Source: LGRD01 sp031382215
GTDB lineage: Bacteria > Pseudomonadota > Gammaproteobacteria > Burkholderiales > Burkholderiaceae_C
Length of the DNA: 27,537 bases
NCBI GenBank assembly: GCA_031382215.1
Contig: JANMYQ010000182.1
Span: forward strand, 1 to 27,537
Direction of reading: 5' to 3'
The notes under the pieces: generated by a model
Databases searched by the model: none
What the model was told of the DNA's origin: nothing
The model's input: only the letters and a program-made list of their open reading frames with translations
In this document: piece after piece, positions 1 through 9,214 of the stretch
Layout of the letters: each line of letters begins with the position of its first letter
How positions within the stretch are numbered: the first letter of the stretch is position 1
Made by a program: the position numbers and the translations under genes

Positions 1-1
1 G

Positions 2-3000
2 CCGCTGTTGCCGGCGGGGGTCGAGATCGCCGGCGCCAATGCGCCCACGCTGACGGTCGTGGCCGGCAGCCACGAGGCGATCGACGCCTTTGCGAAGCAG
101 CTCGAAGCCAAGGACATTGGCACCACCAAGCTGCGCGTATCGCATGCCTTCCACAGCGCTTCGATGGACGGCGCGTTGCCGCTCGTCACGCAGGCCCTGC
201 AACGCGCCACGCTGCACGCACCGACGTCAGTCGTGTACTCATGCATCAGCGGCGCGCCGCTGCAGGCATCAGAAGCGACCGATCCGCAGTACTGGGCGCG
301 CCAGGTGCGCGCGCCGGTGCAGTTCAGCCGCGCCGTCGCGGCCGAACTGGCCAAGGGCGAATCCGTGTTCGTCGAAGTCGGCCCCGGCCAGGCGCTGACG
401 GCCTTGCTTCGCCAGCACCGCACGCCGCAAGGCGCGGTGCCGCGCAACGTACCGCTGCTGGGCACCGCGGCCGATCCCGGCGACCCCGCGCTGCAGACCC
501 TGCAGGCGCTGGGCGCGCTGTGGTGCGCCGGTGTCGAGATCGCCTGGCCCGTGGCCGCGTCGGCCCGCCGGTTGCCACTGCCCACCTACCCGTTCAAGGG
601 CGAGCGCCATTGGTTTGCGCGCCGCGCTGTGGCCGCGCCCGCCCTCGCCGCCACGCCGGTTCCAACCGCCGCGCTCGCCGCTTCCACCCCATCTTCCATT
701 GCCGTTCAACCTGCCGAGATCGTCGTCACCATGAGCCGAATTCCCAATCTAGAAACTGAACTCAAGCGCGTCCTCAGCGACGTCTCGGGGCTGCCCGCCG
801 ACGAGATGACGACCGAGGCGAGCTTCGTGGACATCGGGCTCGACTCGCTGTCGCTGACGCAGGCCACGCTGGAGCTGGAACGCGTGTTCGGCATCAAGCT
901 GCGCTTCCGCCGCCTGCTCGAAGACCTGGACACGATCGGCAAGCTGGCGGTCTTCCTCGACGGCGAAATGCCGGCCGACAAGTTCGCGCCGCCAGCGGCG
1001 CCTGTTGCAGCCCCTGCGGCGGCTCCAGTTGCCACCGCAGCCGCCGCCCCGATGGCAGCCATGCCGGCGATGGTGATGCAAGCCGCGCCGGTCGCGATGG
1101 CGCAATACGTGCCTGCAGGGTTGCCCGCACTGAGCGTCGGCGCCAGCGCCGTGCACCAGTTGCTGCAGCAGCAGATGCAACTGATGTCGCAGCAACTGGC
1201 CGTGCTGTCGGGTCAACCGATGGCAGCGCCGACGCAGATGCTGGTGGCCGCGCAGCCGCTGGCGATGCCTGCAACGCCGGTGCAAGCCGCTGCTACCGCA
1301 CCGGCCACGCCGGCCAACACCGCCGCCTCATCGAACGCGAGCACCGACCTCGCCCAACCCACCATCAAGTCGCTGGTCGAAAAGCCGTTCGGCGCTTCGC
1401 CGCGCCTGACGCTCGAAGCCAAGCAGGACTTCACGCCCGCGCAACGCCGCTGGCTCGACGACTTCATCACGCGCTACAACGCGCGCTCCGGCAAGTCCAA
1501 GGCGTTCAGCCAGCAACACCGCAAGGTGATGGCCGACCCGCGCGTGGTCACCGGCTTCAACCCCCTCTGGAAAGACCTCGTCTATCCGATCGTCGTCGAC
1601 CGCTCGAACGGCGCGAGCCTGTGGGACCTGGACGGCAACGAGTACATCGACCTGCTGTCGTGCTTCGGCGGCAACCTGCTCGGTTACCAGCCGCCGGCCG
1701 TCATCGAGGCGATGAACAAGCAGCTCCAGCTCGGCCTCGAAGTCGGCCCGCAGCACCCGCTGGCGGCGGACGTGGCCAAGCTCATCTCCGAGTTCACCGG
1801 CATGGAGCGCGTGGCCTTCTGCAACACCGGCTCCGAAGCGGTGATGGGCGCGATGCGCATTGCCCGCACCACCACCGGCCGCAAGACGATCGCGATCTTC
1901 ACCAACTCGTACCACGGCATCTTTGATGAAGTGATCGTGCGCGGCACCAAGCAGCTGCGTTCGTTGTCGGCGGCGCCGGGCATTTTGGCCAACGCGGTCG
2001 AGAACATTCTGGTGCTCGACTGGAACAGTGAAGACTCGCTGCGCGTGCTGCGCGAGCGCGGCACCGAGCTGGCGGCGATCATGACCGAGCCGATCCAGAA
2101 CAAGTACCCGACCGTGCAACCGCGCGAGTTCGTGCAGTCGCTGCGCCAGATCGCCGACAAGGCGGGCTGCGCGCTGATCTTCGACGAGGTCGTCACCGGC
2201 TTCCGCGTCGCCCCCGGCGGTGCGCAGGAGTTTTACGGCGTGCGCGCCGACATCGCGACTTACGGCAAGGTGATCGGCGGCGGCCTGCCGTTCGCGGCCA
2301 TCGCCGGCAACTCGAAGTGGCTCGACTCGCTCGACGGCGGCCACTGGCAGTACGGCGACGATTCGTACCCCGAAGCCGGCGTGACCTACTTTGCCGGCAC
2401 CTTCGTGCGCCACCCGCTGGCACTCGCCGCGGCGCACGCCACCTTGCTGCACCTGAAAAAGGGCGGGCGCGAGTTTTACCGCAACCTCAACGACCGCACG
2501 CAACGAATGGTCGAGCGGCTGAACACCGCGTTTGCGCTGCGCGGCGCGCCGGTCAAGGCGGTGCATTGCGCGTCGCTGTGGCGGCTGCAGTGGGACGACA
2601 ACCAGAAGTTCATCAGCCTCTTCTATTACCTGGTGCGCTACCACGGCCTGCACGTGTACGAGCAGTTCGGCCACTTCGTCACCGAAGGCATGACCGACGC
2701 ACACACCGACCGCATCTTCCAGGTCTTCACCAACGCGATGGACGAGTTGATGGGCCTGGGGCTGATCACGCCCAAGGACGGCAGCCCGGCCCCGCAAGGC
2801 GGCCCGGACGGCAGTGGCTCGAAGGCGAACACGCGCACTGAAGCCCAGCTCTCGCCCGGCCAGACCGAGCGCTGGCTGGCCGGCGGCTTCGACCCGCATG
2901 CACGGCGCGCGCTGAACGAGTCGTTCTGCGTCAGCCTGCAAGGGGGTGTCGACCGCACCGCACTGAAGTCGGCGCTGCAGGACGTGCTGACCCGCCACGA

Positions 3001-6000
3001 AGCCTTCCGCATCAAGTTCGACCTCGACGAACCGCGCCAGTTGCTGACGCCGGCCGGCCCGGTGGCGGTGACCGAGATCGACCTGTCGAAGCGCGCCGAC
3101 GCCGACAAGGCCCTGGACGAGTTCTGCAACCAGGCGAGCGGGCGCGATTTCCCGATCGACCAGGCGCCGCTGGCCGCGGTGAGCCTGCTGAATCTGGTCG
3201 ACGGCCGCGTCGTCGTGCACGTGGTCGCGAGCCACCTGGTGTTCGACGGCTGGGCTTCCAGCGTGTTCAACGCCGAACTGGCGACTGCCTACAAGGCGCG
3301 CAGCATCGGCATGACGCCGGACTTCAAGCCCGCCGAGTCGCCGTTGAACTTTGCCGAAGAAGAGCAGGCGCGCTTCGAAGGCGCCGATGGCAAGGAGGCG
3401 CTGGCCTTCTGGCAGAAGCTGCTGCACAAGCCGCCCGCGCCGCTGAACCTGGGCGACCGCACGCCGCCGACACCGCGCACCTACGCCGCCGACACGCAGC
3501 GCGTCCGCCTCGAAGGCGAGGCCTTCAGCCGCCTGCGCGCGCAGGCACGCCAGTCGGGTGCCACCTTGTTCCAGTTGCTGCTGACCGCAGTGACCGTGAT
3601 GCTGCAAAAGCGCAGCGGCCAGAACGAATTCGTCGTCAGCATTCCGTACGCCAGCCAGGGCCTGCAACGGCGCGGCCCGCTGATGGGTGATGGCGTGCTG
3701 GACCTGCCACTGCGCCTGGGCTGCACGCCGCAAGAGACCGCTGCCGCCGTGCTGCAGCGCGTGCGCTCGGGCCTGATGGACGCGCTCGAGTACCCGCTGA
3801 TGACGCAGGGCACCGTGGCCCGCGCGCTCGGCATCCGCAGCGCCGGCGACCGGCCGCCGCTGACCGGCATCTACTTCAACCTGAATCCCAAGGTCGATCT
3901 GTCGGCGTATGCGCCGCTGGTGGCGACGATGCACGAAGGCCGCAAGCGCGGCACCTTGAGCGAACTCTTCTTCAACTTCTACGAGCAGGACGACGCGCTC
4001 ACACTCGACCTTCACTACAGCAGCGAGTTCTTCAGCCCGGCGCGCGCGCAAGAGCTGGTCGATGCGCTGATGGCGCAGTGCACCGGCTTTGCCGAGACAC
4101 TCGCCGCGCCGGTGGCCGCTGCGGTCCGCGCGGCCCAACCGGCGGTCGCCGCTGTCACGGCTGTCGCCACGCCGGCCACACCTGCCAAGCCGGCCACCGT
4201 GGCGGCGCCCGCGCTCGACGCCCGCCTGGTCGCGTGGAACGCCGCCACGGTCGCCCCGATCGAGAAGAACGCCCGTGTCGAACAATGGGTCAGCCGCCAG
4301 GCCGCGGCCACGCCAAACGCCGTGGCGCTGGTCGCCCAAGGCACCACGTTGACCTACGCCGCGCTCGAATCGCGCGCCAATCGTTTCGCCAACCTGCTCA
4401 AGTCGCGCGGCATCGGTGCCGGCATGCTGGTGGGCGTGTGCCTCGCGCGCGGGCCCGACCTGGTGCCGTCGCTGCTGGGCATTCTGAAAACCGGCGCGGC
4501 CTACGTGCCGCTGGACCCGGGCTTCCCGAAAGACCGATTGCAGTACATGGCCGAGGACGCCGGGGTTCGCCTGGTGATCACCGACTCCACCAACGCCGGC
4601 CTGTCCGGCGTTTCGCGCGACTTGCAGTTGCGCATCGACGATGACGCCGCTGCGATCACCGCCGCCTCCGACGCCGCACTGCCCGCCGACCCGACCTGGC
4701 GCGCCGACGCCACGATGTACGTCATCTACACCTCCGGCTCCACCGGCAAGCCCAAGGGCGTGGTGCTGCCGCAGAACGCCGTGTGCAACTTCCTCGCCAG
4801 CATGCGCCAGGAACCCGGCCTGAAGGCCAGCGACCGCCTGCTCGCCGTCACTACGCTGTCGTTCGACATCGCCGTGCTCGAACTCTTCCTGCCGCTGACC
4901 ACCGGCGCGCGCATCGTGCTGGCCCAACGCGAAGAAGCGATGGACGGTGAAGTGCTGGCCCGCCTGGCCAAGGACCAGGGCATCAACGTGATGCAGGCCA
5001 CCCCGACCACCTGGCACATGCTGCTCGACGCCAACTGGCGCGCTCCGGCGGGCTTTCGCGCGCTGTGCGGTGGCGAGCCGCTGCCGCCGTCGCTCGCCGA
5101 GCGATTGCTCGACGCCGGTGTCGAACTCTGGAACATGTACGGCCCGACCGAGACCACCGTGTGGTCCACCTTGTGCCGCATCACCGACGCCAAGCAGAAG
5201 ATCACCATCGGCCGCCCCATTGCCAACACGCAGGTCTGGGTGCTCGATGAACAGCTCAAGCCCGTGCCGATCGGTCAGGAAGGGGAACTGTGCATCGGCG
5301 GCGCGGGTGTGGCCACCGGCTACTTCAAGCGCCCCGAGCTGACGGCCGAGAAGTTCGTTGCCGACCCCTTTGACACCTCTTTTTCCCAATCCACGCCACG
5401 CGCCCGCATCTACCGCACCGGCGACCTCGCCCGCTGGCGCGAAGACGGCACCCTCGAACACCTCGGCCGCCTGGACTTCCAGGTCAAGATCCGCGGCTAC
5501 CGCATCGAACTTGGCGAGATCGAAGCCCGTCTGGCCGCGCTGCCCGGCGTGGCCCGCACCGTCGTGATGGCGCGTGAAGACAGCCCTGGCGACGTGCGCC
5601 TGGTCGGCTACTTCGTGCCCCAGCCTGGCGCCAAACCGGACGTCGGCCAATTGCGCGAGAGCCTGCGCATCGGCCTGCCCGACTACATGCTGCCGCAGCA
5701 CCTGGTCTCGCTCGACACCATGCCGCTGCTGCCCAACGGCAAGATCGACCGCAAGGCCCTGCCGGCCCCGGCCGGCCCGGTGCTGGCGTCCAACCGCACG
5801 ATCACCGCCCCGCGCAACGACCTGGAGCGCAGCGTGGCCAAGGCCATGCAGGCCGTGCTCAAGCTGGCTGACCTGGGCGTTCACGACGACTTCTTCTCGC
5901 TCGGCGGCCACTCGTTGCTGGCTGCGCGGCTGATCGGCGCGTTGAACCGCGACCTGGGGCTGCAGCTCAGCCTGCGCACGCTGTTCGAGTCGCCCACGGT

Positions 6001-9000
6001 CGAGAAGCTCGCCGCGGCCATCGAGCAACAACGCGGCGGGCCACCCGCGCCGCAGCGCGCGCCGATCGTGCACGTCGCCAACCAGCAGACCGCCCCGTTG
6101 ACGATGATGCAAGAGCGCATCCGCTTCGTCGAAGAGATGTACCCGGGCAGGGTGGTCTACCACGCGCCATCGGGCCACCGGCTGAAGGGGCCGATGAACC
6201 TGCAGGCCTTCGACCAGGCCTTCCGCACGATGATCCAGCGCCAGCCTTCGCTGCGCACCAGCATTGTTGCCACGCCGGCCGGCTATGTGCAGCAGATCGA
6301 CGACACGCTGCAGTACAGCCTGCTGCCGCTCGAAGACCTGACGGTGCTGCCCGAAGTTCGGCGCGAGCAGGTGCTGGCAGAGCAGATCGAAACGCTGGTC
6401 GCGCAGACCTTCGACATGGCGCATGGCCCGCTGTTCCGGGCCCGCCTGTTCAAGATGGGCGAAGACCACCACGCGCTGTTCTTCATGCCGCACCACATCG
6501 TGTGGGACGGCTGGTCGTTCGACATCATGTACACCGAGATCTCGGCGCTGTACGAAGCCGCGCTGCAGGGCCGCGAGGCCGACTTGCCCGCGCCGCCGGT
6601 CAACTACGGCGACTTCGCGCGCTGGCACAACGAGTGGCTCAAGAGCGACGAGATCAAGGCCCAGGTGAACTACTGGAAGGGCCAGTACGCACTGGGCGAA
6701 CTGCCGCGCGACCCGATCGTCGACGTGCAGCGCCAGCAGGGTTCGTCGGGCAACGGCGCCAACGCCTACCTGCACATCGAGACCGCGCAGGCCGAGAAGG
6801 TGCGCGACCTGGCCAAGCAGACCGGCAGCACCTTGAGCATCGTGGCGCTGTCGGTCTACGCCGCCATCATGTCGCAGTGGCTCAACGACCCGCGCCCGAC
6901 CATCGGCATGCCGGTGCGGGGCCGGCCTTCCGCCGAGCTCGAAGGCGTGATGGGCTTCTTCAACAACCTGCTGCCGATGCGGCTGCCGGTGGACATGAAG
7001 CTGTCGGGCCTGGACTGGATCAAGGCCGTGCGTCACGGGCTGGTGCAGGCCTATGCCAACCAGGACGTTCCTTTCGAGCTGCTCGCCAGCGAGCTGGAAC
7101 TCAGCCGCGCCGGCGCCCCCACCCGCCTGTACCAGGTGATGTTCTCGTTCCAGGACGCACGCCAGCGCCAAACGCACTGGGGCCCGCTCGCGCACAGCCG
7201 CGTCAACGCGTTCCAGAAGGGTTCGACCGAAGACATCAACCTGTGGATGGTCGAGATCCCGAGCGGCATCGAAGGCGGCGTGCAATACAACGCCGACCTG
7301 TTCCTGCCCGAAACGGCCGCGGCCTTGCGCGACCGCTTCCTGACCGTGCTGGAAGAACTGGCGCGCAACCCGAACCAGTCGGTCGCGCAGTTGTTGGCTA
7401 TCCGCCCGGCCGAAGCCGCGCAGTTGGACCAATGGAGCCGCACCGCCCAAGCGCCGGCCCGCGGGCCGACTGCGGTGGACGCGCTGGACGCACTGGCGTC
7501 GCGCATGGCCAGCACGCCGGACCGCGCAGCTCTGCGCGACGGAGCGCTGCGCGTCAGCTATGGCGAACTCGGGCAGCGCATGCAAGCCTTCGAGTCGATT
7601 CTCCGGCGTGAGCTGGGGGCCGAACCGGGCGGCGTCGTGGCCGTCGGCGTGGCCGACCCGGTGGCGCAACTGGTCGCCTGCCTCGCGGCGCTGCGCTGCG
7701 GCGCCCGGCTCGTGGCCATCGATCCGCAACGAGACCCCCAGGCGCTGAACGCGCTGCTGAAGGCAACCGCCGCAACCGCGATCGTCAGCGACGCCGCGCC
7801 CACCGACCCGGCCGCCAACGCGGTGCACTGGATCGCGGCGAAGCAGATTCCCGGCATCCGCGCAGCGCGCGCTGCCGCGGCGGGGCATGGCGCCAGCGGT
7901 GCCCCGGCGCCGACCGCGCCAATCCCGCTGACGCGCGCCGACGTGACGGCGCTGCTCGCTGCCCTGTCGAGCCAGGCTCGGCTGTTGTCGTCCGACCGCG
8001 TGCTCTGCACAGACGGCGCGGCCCGTGGCCTGCAATTGGTGCAGGCGCTGCTCGCGCTGGCCGAAGGCTCCGAACTGGTGTTCGCCGCAGCTGCCATGCT
8101 GCAGGACGGCGCCCAACTCGCGGCCACGCTGCGCAGCGAACAGGTCGGCCTGCTGCATGCCCCCGGCAGCACCTGGAAGAAGCTGCTCGCGGCGCGTGCC
8201 GGCCACTCGCTGCCGCTCATCGCGATGATCGACGTGACCGAGAGCACGCCGGACCTGGTCTCCGCCCTGGTGGAGGCGGGCACCACGGTGCTGGCGATTC
8301 ACCGCCCGGTGGCTGACGCGGTGCCAGTGGCAGCCGGGCTGCTGTCGGACGGCAAGGACAGTTCGCTGTTCGGCCAGCCGCTGCTGCCGGGTGGCCTGTG
8401 CATCGTCAACGAACAAGGCCAGCGGGTTCCGGCCGGTGTGGCCGGGCATCTGAACGTGGTCAGTGCGGCCGGCACCACGCCGACCGGGCTGCTGGCCCGC
8501 TGGCGCAACGATGGCGTGCTGCAGCACCTGGGGCAAGTCGGCAGCACCGCTTTCATCGAAGGCTGCCGCATCGACACCGCTGCGTTGGAACAAGGCCTGA
8601 AAGCGCTGCCGACCATCCAGGACGCCGGTGTCGCCGTGCTCGAAGACGCACTGCTGCACCGCCGCCTCGTGGCCTGGGTGCAGCCCCAATCGTCGGCCGG
8701 GCCGGCCGGCTTCGACGCAGCGCGCGCCACCGAACTGCTGGGCCAGGCGCTGCCGGCGGGCGTGCTGAACCACAGTGTGGTCGTGGTCGACCGCATCGTG
8801 CGGCTGGCCGACGGCAGCCTGGACCCCAAGCTGTTCTCGCAACGGCGCGAACAGGCGTCGGCCAGGCCGCGCCAGGCGCCCACCAGCGCCACCGAGCAGG
8901 CGCTGGCAGAGGTCTGGCAAGAATTGCTGGGCGTGTCCGACGTGGGCCAGCAGGACAACTTCTTCGAACTCGGCGGCACCTCGCTGATGGCCATGCAGGC

Positions 9001-9187
9001 AGTGCTCAAGCTCGAACAGCGCATCGGCAAGCAGATCAGCCCGCGGCGCTACGTGATCGAAACCTTGGCGCAACTGGCAGCGGCGTACGACAATGCCGGC
9101 GCCGATGAGCCAGTGCTCCCCCCGGTCGAACCCGCAGCGCGTACCGGCATGATGAAGCGACTGGTGAAGCTCGTTCAGCGGGCGTAG
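2..9187 (+). CDS. Hybrid PKS-NRPS megasynthase, 5'-truncated (AT-ACP-AMT-C-A-PCP-C-A*-PCP)
   Basis: This is the 3' part of a modular assembly-line enzyme; the frame is open to the left edge, so the start and any KS domain lie outside. Domains by nucleotide position: C-terminal AT about 2-630, with the HAFH motif typical of malonyl-CoA specificity; ACP about 730-970, with the GLDSL serine at 845; an Ala/Pro/Met-rich linker to about 1370; a class III PLP aminotransferase about 1380-2770, with lysine 2267 in YGKVIGGG; condensation domain about 2840-4110, SHLVFDG; adenylation domain about 4240-5790, with TSGSTGKPKG, YGPTE and NGKIDRK; PCP about 5815-6030, GGHS serine at 5912; second condensation domain about 6080-7430, intact HHIVWDG; degenerate adenylation-like region about 7445-8860; terminal PCP about 8880-9090, GGTS serine at 8981. 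There is no thioesterase or reductase after it. The AT-ACP-AMT-C order matches beta-amino-fatty-acid synthases such as iturin/mycosubtilin MycA. I read the intact A-domain pocket as D-I-L-Q-L-G-M-V-W-K, which resembles glycine codes. The cargo of the last module is unknown. Confidence 0.95.
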   Translation, partial: PLLPAGVEIAGANAPTLTVVAGSHEAIDAFAKQLEAKDIGTTKLRVSHAFHSASMDGALPLVTQALQRATLHAPTSVVYSCISGAPLQASEATDPQYWARQVRAPVQFSRAVAAELAKGESVFVEVGPGQALTALLRQHRTPQGAVPRNVPLLGTAADPGDPALQTLQALGALWCAGVEIAWPVAASARRLPLPTYPFKGERHWFARRAVAAPALAATPVPTAALAASTPSSIAVQPAEIVVTMSRIPNLETELKRVLSDVSGLPADEMTTEASFVDIGLDSLSLTQATLELERVFGIKLRFRRLLEDLDTIGKLAVFLDGEMPADKFAPPAAPVAAPAAAPVATAAAAPMAAMPAMVMQAAPVAMAQYVPAGLPALSVGASAVHQLLQQQMQLMSQQLAVLSGQPMAAPTQMLVAAQPLAMPATPVQAAATAPATPANTAASSNASTDLAQPTIKSLVEKPFGASPRLTLEAKQDFTPAQRRWLDDFITRYNARSGKSKAFSQQHRKVMADPRVVTGFNPLWKDLVYPIVVDRSNGASLWDLDGNEYIDLLSCFGGNLLGYQPPAVIEAMNKQLQLGLEVGPQHPLAADVAKLISEFTGMERVAFCNTGSEAVMGAMRIARTTTGRKTIAIFTNSYHGIFDEVIVRGTKQLRSLSAAPGILANAVENILVLDWNSEDSLRVLRERGTELAAIMTEPIQNKYPTVQPREFVQSLRQIADKAGCALIFDEVVTGFRVAPGGAQEFYGVRADIATYGKVIGGGLPFAAIAGNSKWLDSLDGGHWQYGDDSYPEAGVTYFAGTFVRHPLALAAAHATLLHLKKGGREFYRNLNDRTQRMVERLNTAFALRGAPVKAVHCASLWRLQWDDNQKFISLFYYLVRYHGLHVYEQFGHFVTEGMTDAHTDRIFQVFTNAMDELMGLGLITPKDGSPAPQGGPDGSGSKANTRTEAQLSPGQTERWLAGGFDPHARRALNESFCVSLQGGVDRTALKSALQDVLTRHEAFRIKFDLDEPRQLLTPAGPVAVTEIDLSKRADADKALDEFCNQASGRDFPIDQAPLAAVSLLNLVDGRVVVHVVASHLVFDGWASSVFNAELATAYKARSIGMTPDFKPAESPLNFAEEEQARFEGADGKEALAFWQKLLHKPPAPLNLGDRTPPTPRTYAADTQRVRLEGEAFSRLRAQARQSGATLFQLLLTAVTVMLQKRSGQNEFVVSIPYASQGLQRRGPLMGDGVLDLPLRLGCTPQETAAAVLQRVRSGLMDALEYPLMTQGTVARALGIRSAGDRPPLTGIYFNLNPKVDLSAYAPLVATMHEGRKRGTLSELFFNFYEQDDALTLDLHYSSEFFSPARAQELVDALMAQCTGFAETLAAPVAAAVRAAQPAVAAVTAVATPATPAKPATVAAPALDARLVAWNAATVAPIEKNARVEQWVSRQAAATPNAVALVAQGTTLTYAALESRANRFANLLKSRGIGAGMLVGVCLARGPDLVPSLLGILKTGAAYVPLDPGFPKDRLQYMAEDAGVRLVITDSTNAGLSGVSRDLQLRIDDDAAAITAASDAALPADPTWRADATMYVIYTSGSTGKPKGVVLPQNAVCNFLASMRQEPGLKASDRLLAVTTLSFDIAVLELFLPLTTGARIVLAQREEAMDGEVLARLAKDQGINVMQATPTTWHMLLDANWRAPAGFRALCGGEPLPPSLAERLLDAGVELWNMYGPTETTVWSTLCRITDAKQKITIGRPIANTQVWVLDEQLKPVPIGQEGELCIGGAGVATGYFKRPELTAEKFVADPFDTSFSQSTPRARIYRTGDLARWREDGTLEHLGRLDFQVKIRGYRIELGEIEARLAALPGVARTVVMAREDSPGDVRLVGYFVPQPGAKPDVGQLRESLRIGLPDYMLPQHLVSLDTMPLLPNGKIDRKALPAPAGPVLASNRTITAPRNDLERSVAKAMQAVLKLADLGVHDDFFSLGGHSLLAARLIGALNRDLGLQLSLRTLFESPTVEKLAAAIEQQRGGPPAPQRAPIVHVANQQTAPLTMMQERIRFVEEMYPGRVVYHAPSGHRLKGPMNLQAFDQAFRTMIQRQPSLRTSIVATPAGYVQQIDDTLQYSLLPLEDLTVLPEVRREQVLAEQIETLVAQTFDMAHGPLFRARLFKMGEDHHALFFMPHHIVWDGWSFDIMYTEISALYEAALQGREADLPAPPVNYGDFARWHNEWLKSDEIKAQVNYWKGQYALGELPRDPIVDVQRQQGSSGNGANAYLHIETAQAEKVRDLAKQTGSTLSIVALSVYAAIMSQWLNDPRPTIGMPVRGRPSAELEGVMGFFNNLLPMRLPVDMKLSGLDWIKAVRHGLVQAYANQDVPFELLASELELSRAGAPTRLYQVMFSFQDARQRQTHWGPLAHSRVNAFQKGSTEDINLWMVEIPSGIEGGVQYNADLFLPETAAALRDRFLTVLEELARNPNQSVAQLLAIRPAEAAQLDQWSRTAQAPARGPTAVDALDALASRMASTPDRAALRDGALRVSYGELGQRMQAFESILRRELGAEPGGVVAVGVADPVAQLVACLAALRCGARLVAIDPQRDPQALNALLKATAATAIVSDAAPTDPAANAVHWIAAKQIPGIRAARAAAAGHGASGAPAPTAPIPLTRADVTALLAALSSQARLLSSDRVLCTDGAARGLQLVQALLALAEGSELVFAAAAMLQDGAQLAATLRSEQVGLLHAPGSTWKKLLAARAGHSLPLIAMIDVTESTPDLVSALVEAGTTVLAIHRPVADAVPVAAGLLSDGKDSSLFGQPLLPGGLCIVNEQGQRVPAGVAGHLNVVSAAGTTPTGLLARWRNDGVLQHLGQVGSTAFIEGCRIDTAALEQGLKALPTIQDAGVAVLEDALLHRRLVAWVQPQSSAGPAGFDAARATELLGQALPAGVLNHSVVVVDRIVRLADGSLDPKLFSQRREQASARPRQAPTSATEQALAEVWQELLGVSDVGQQDNFFELGGTSLMAMQAVLKLEQRIGKQISPRRYVIETLAQLAAAYDNAGADEPVLPPVEPAARTGMMKRLVKLVQRA
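7445..8860 (+). other. Degenerate adenylation domain in the last NRPS module
   Basis: This segment lies between an intact condensation domain and an intact carrier domain, where an A domain belongs, and keeps its length and outline. The A1-like VSYGEL and A2-like LRCGARLVAID remain. The A3 phosphate loop (TSGSTGxPKG) is missing, as are the YGPTE motif and the YRTGD motif. The hinge region reads EGCRID instead of RGYRIE, and the A10 lysine motif NGKxDRK reads DGSLDPK. With the ATP- and acyl-binding residues gone, adenylation activity is very unlikely. The reading frame is intact with no stop or frameshift, so this is divergence under coding constraint and not recent decay. Confidence 0.85.
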
Positions 9188-9214
9188 CGTCTTACCAGAG
9201 CATCCCTCTTCCCA

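Noticed and set aside
1328..9073. A 2581-codon open frame on the minus strand opposite the PKS-NRPS
   Set aside because: It is the antisense shadow of a high-GC coding region with strong third-position bias; its translation is Arg/His/Gln-rich with no domain motifs, whereas the plus strand has the complete domain series.
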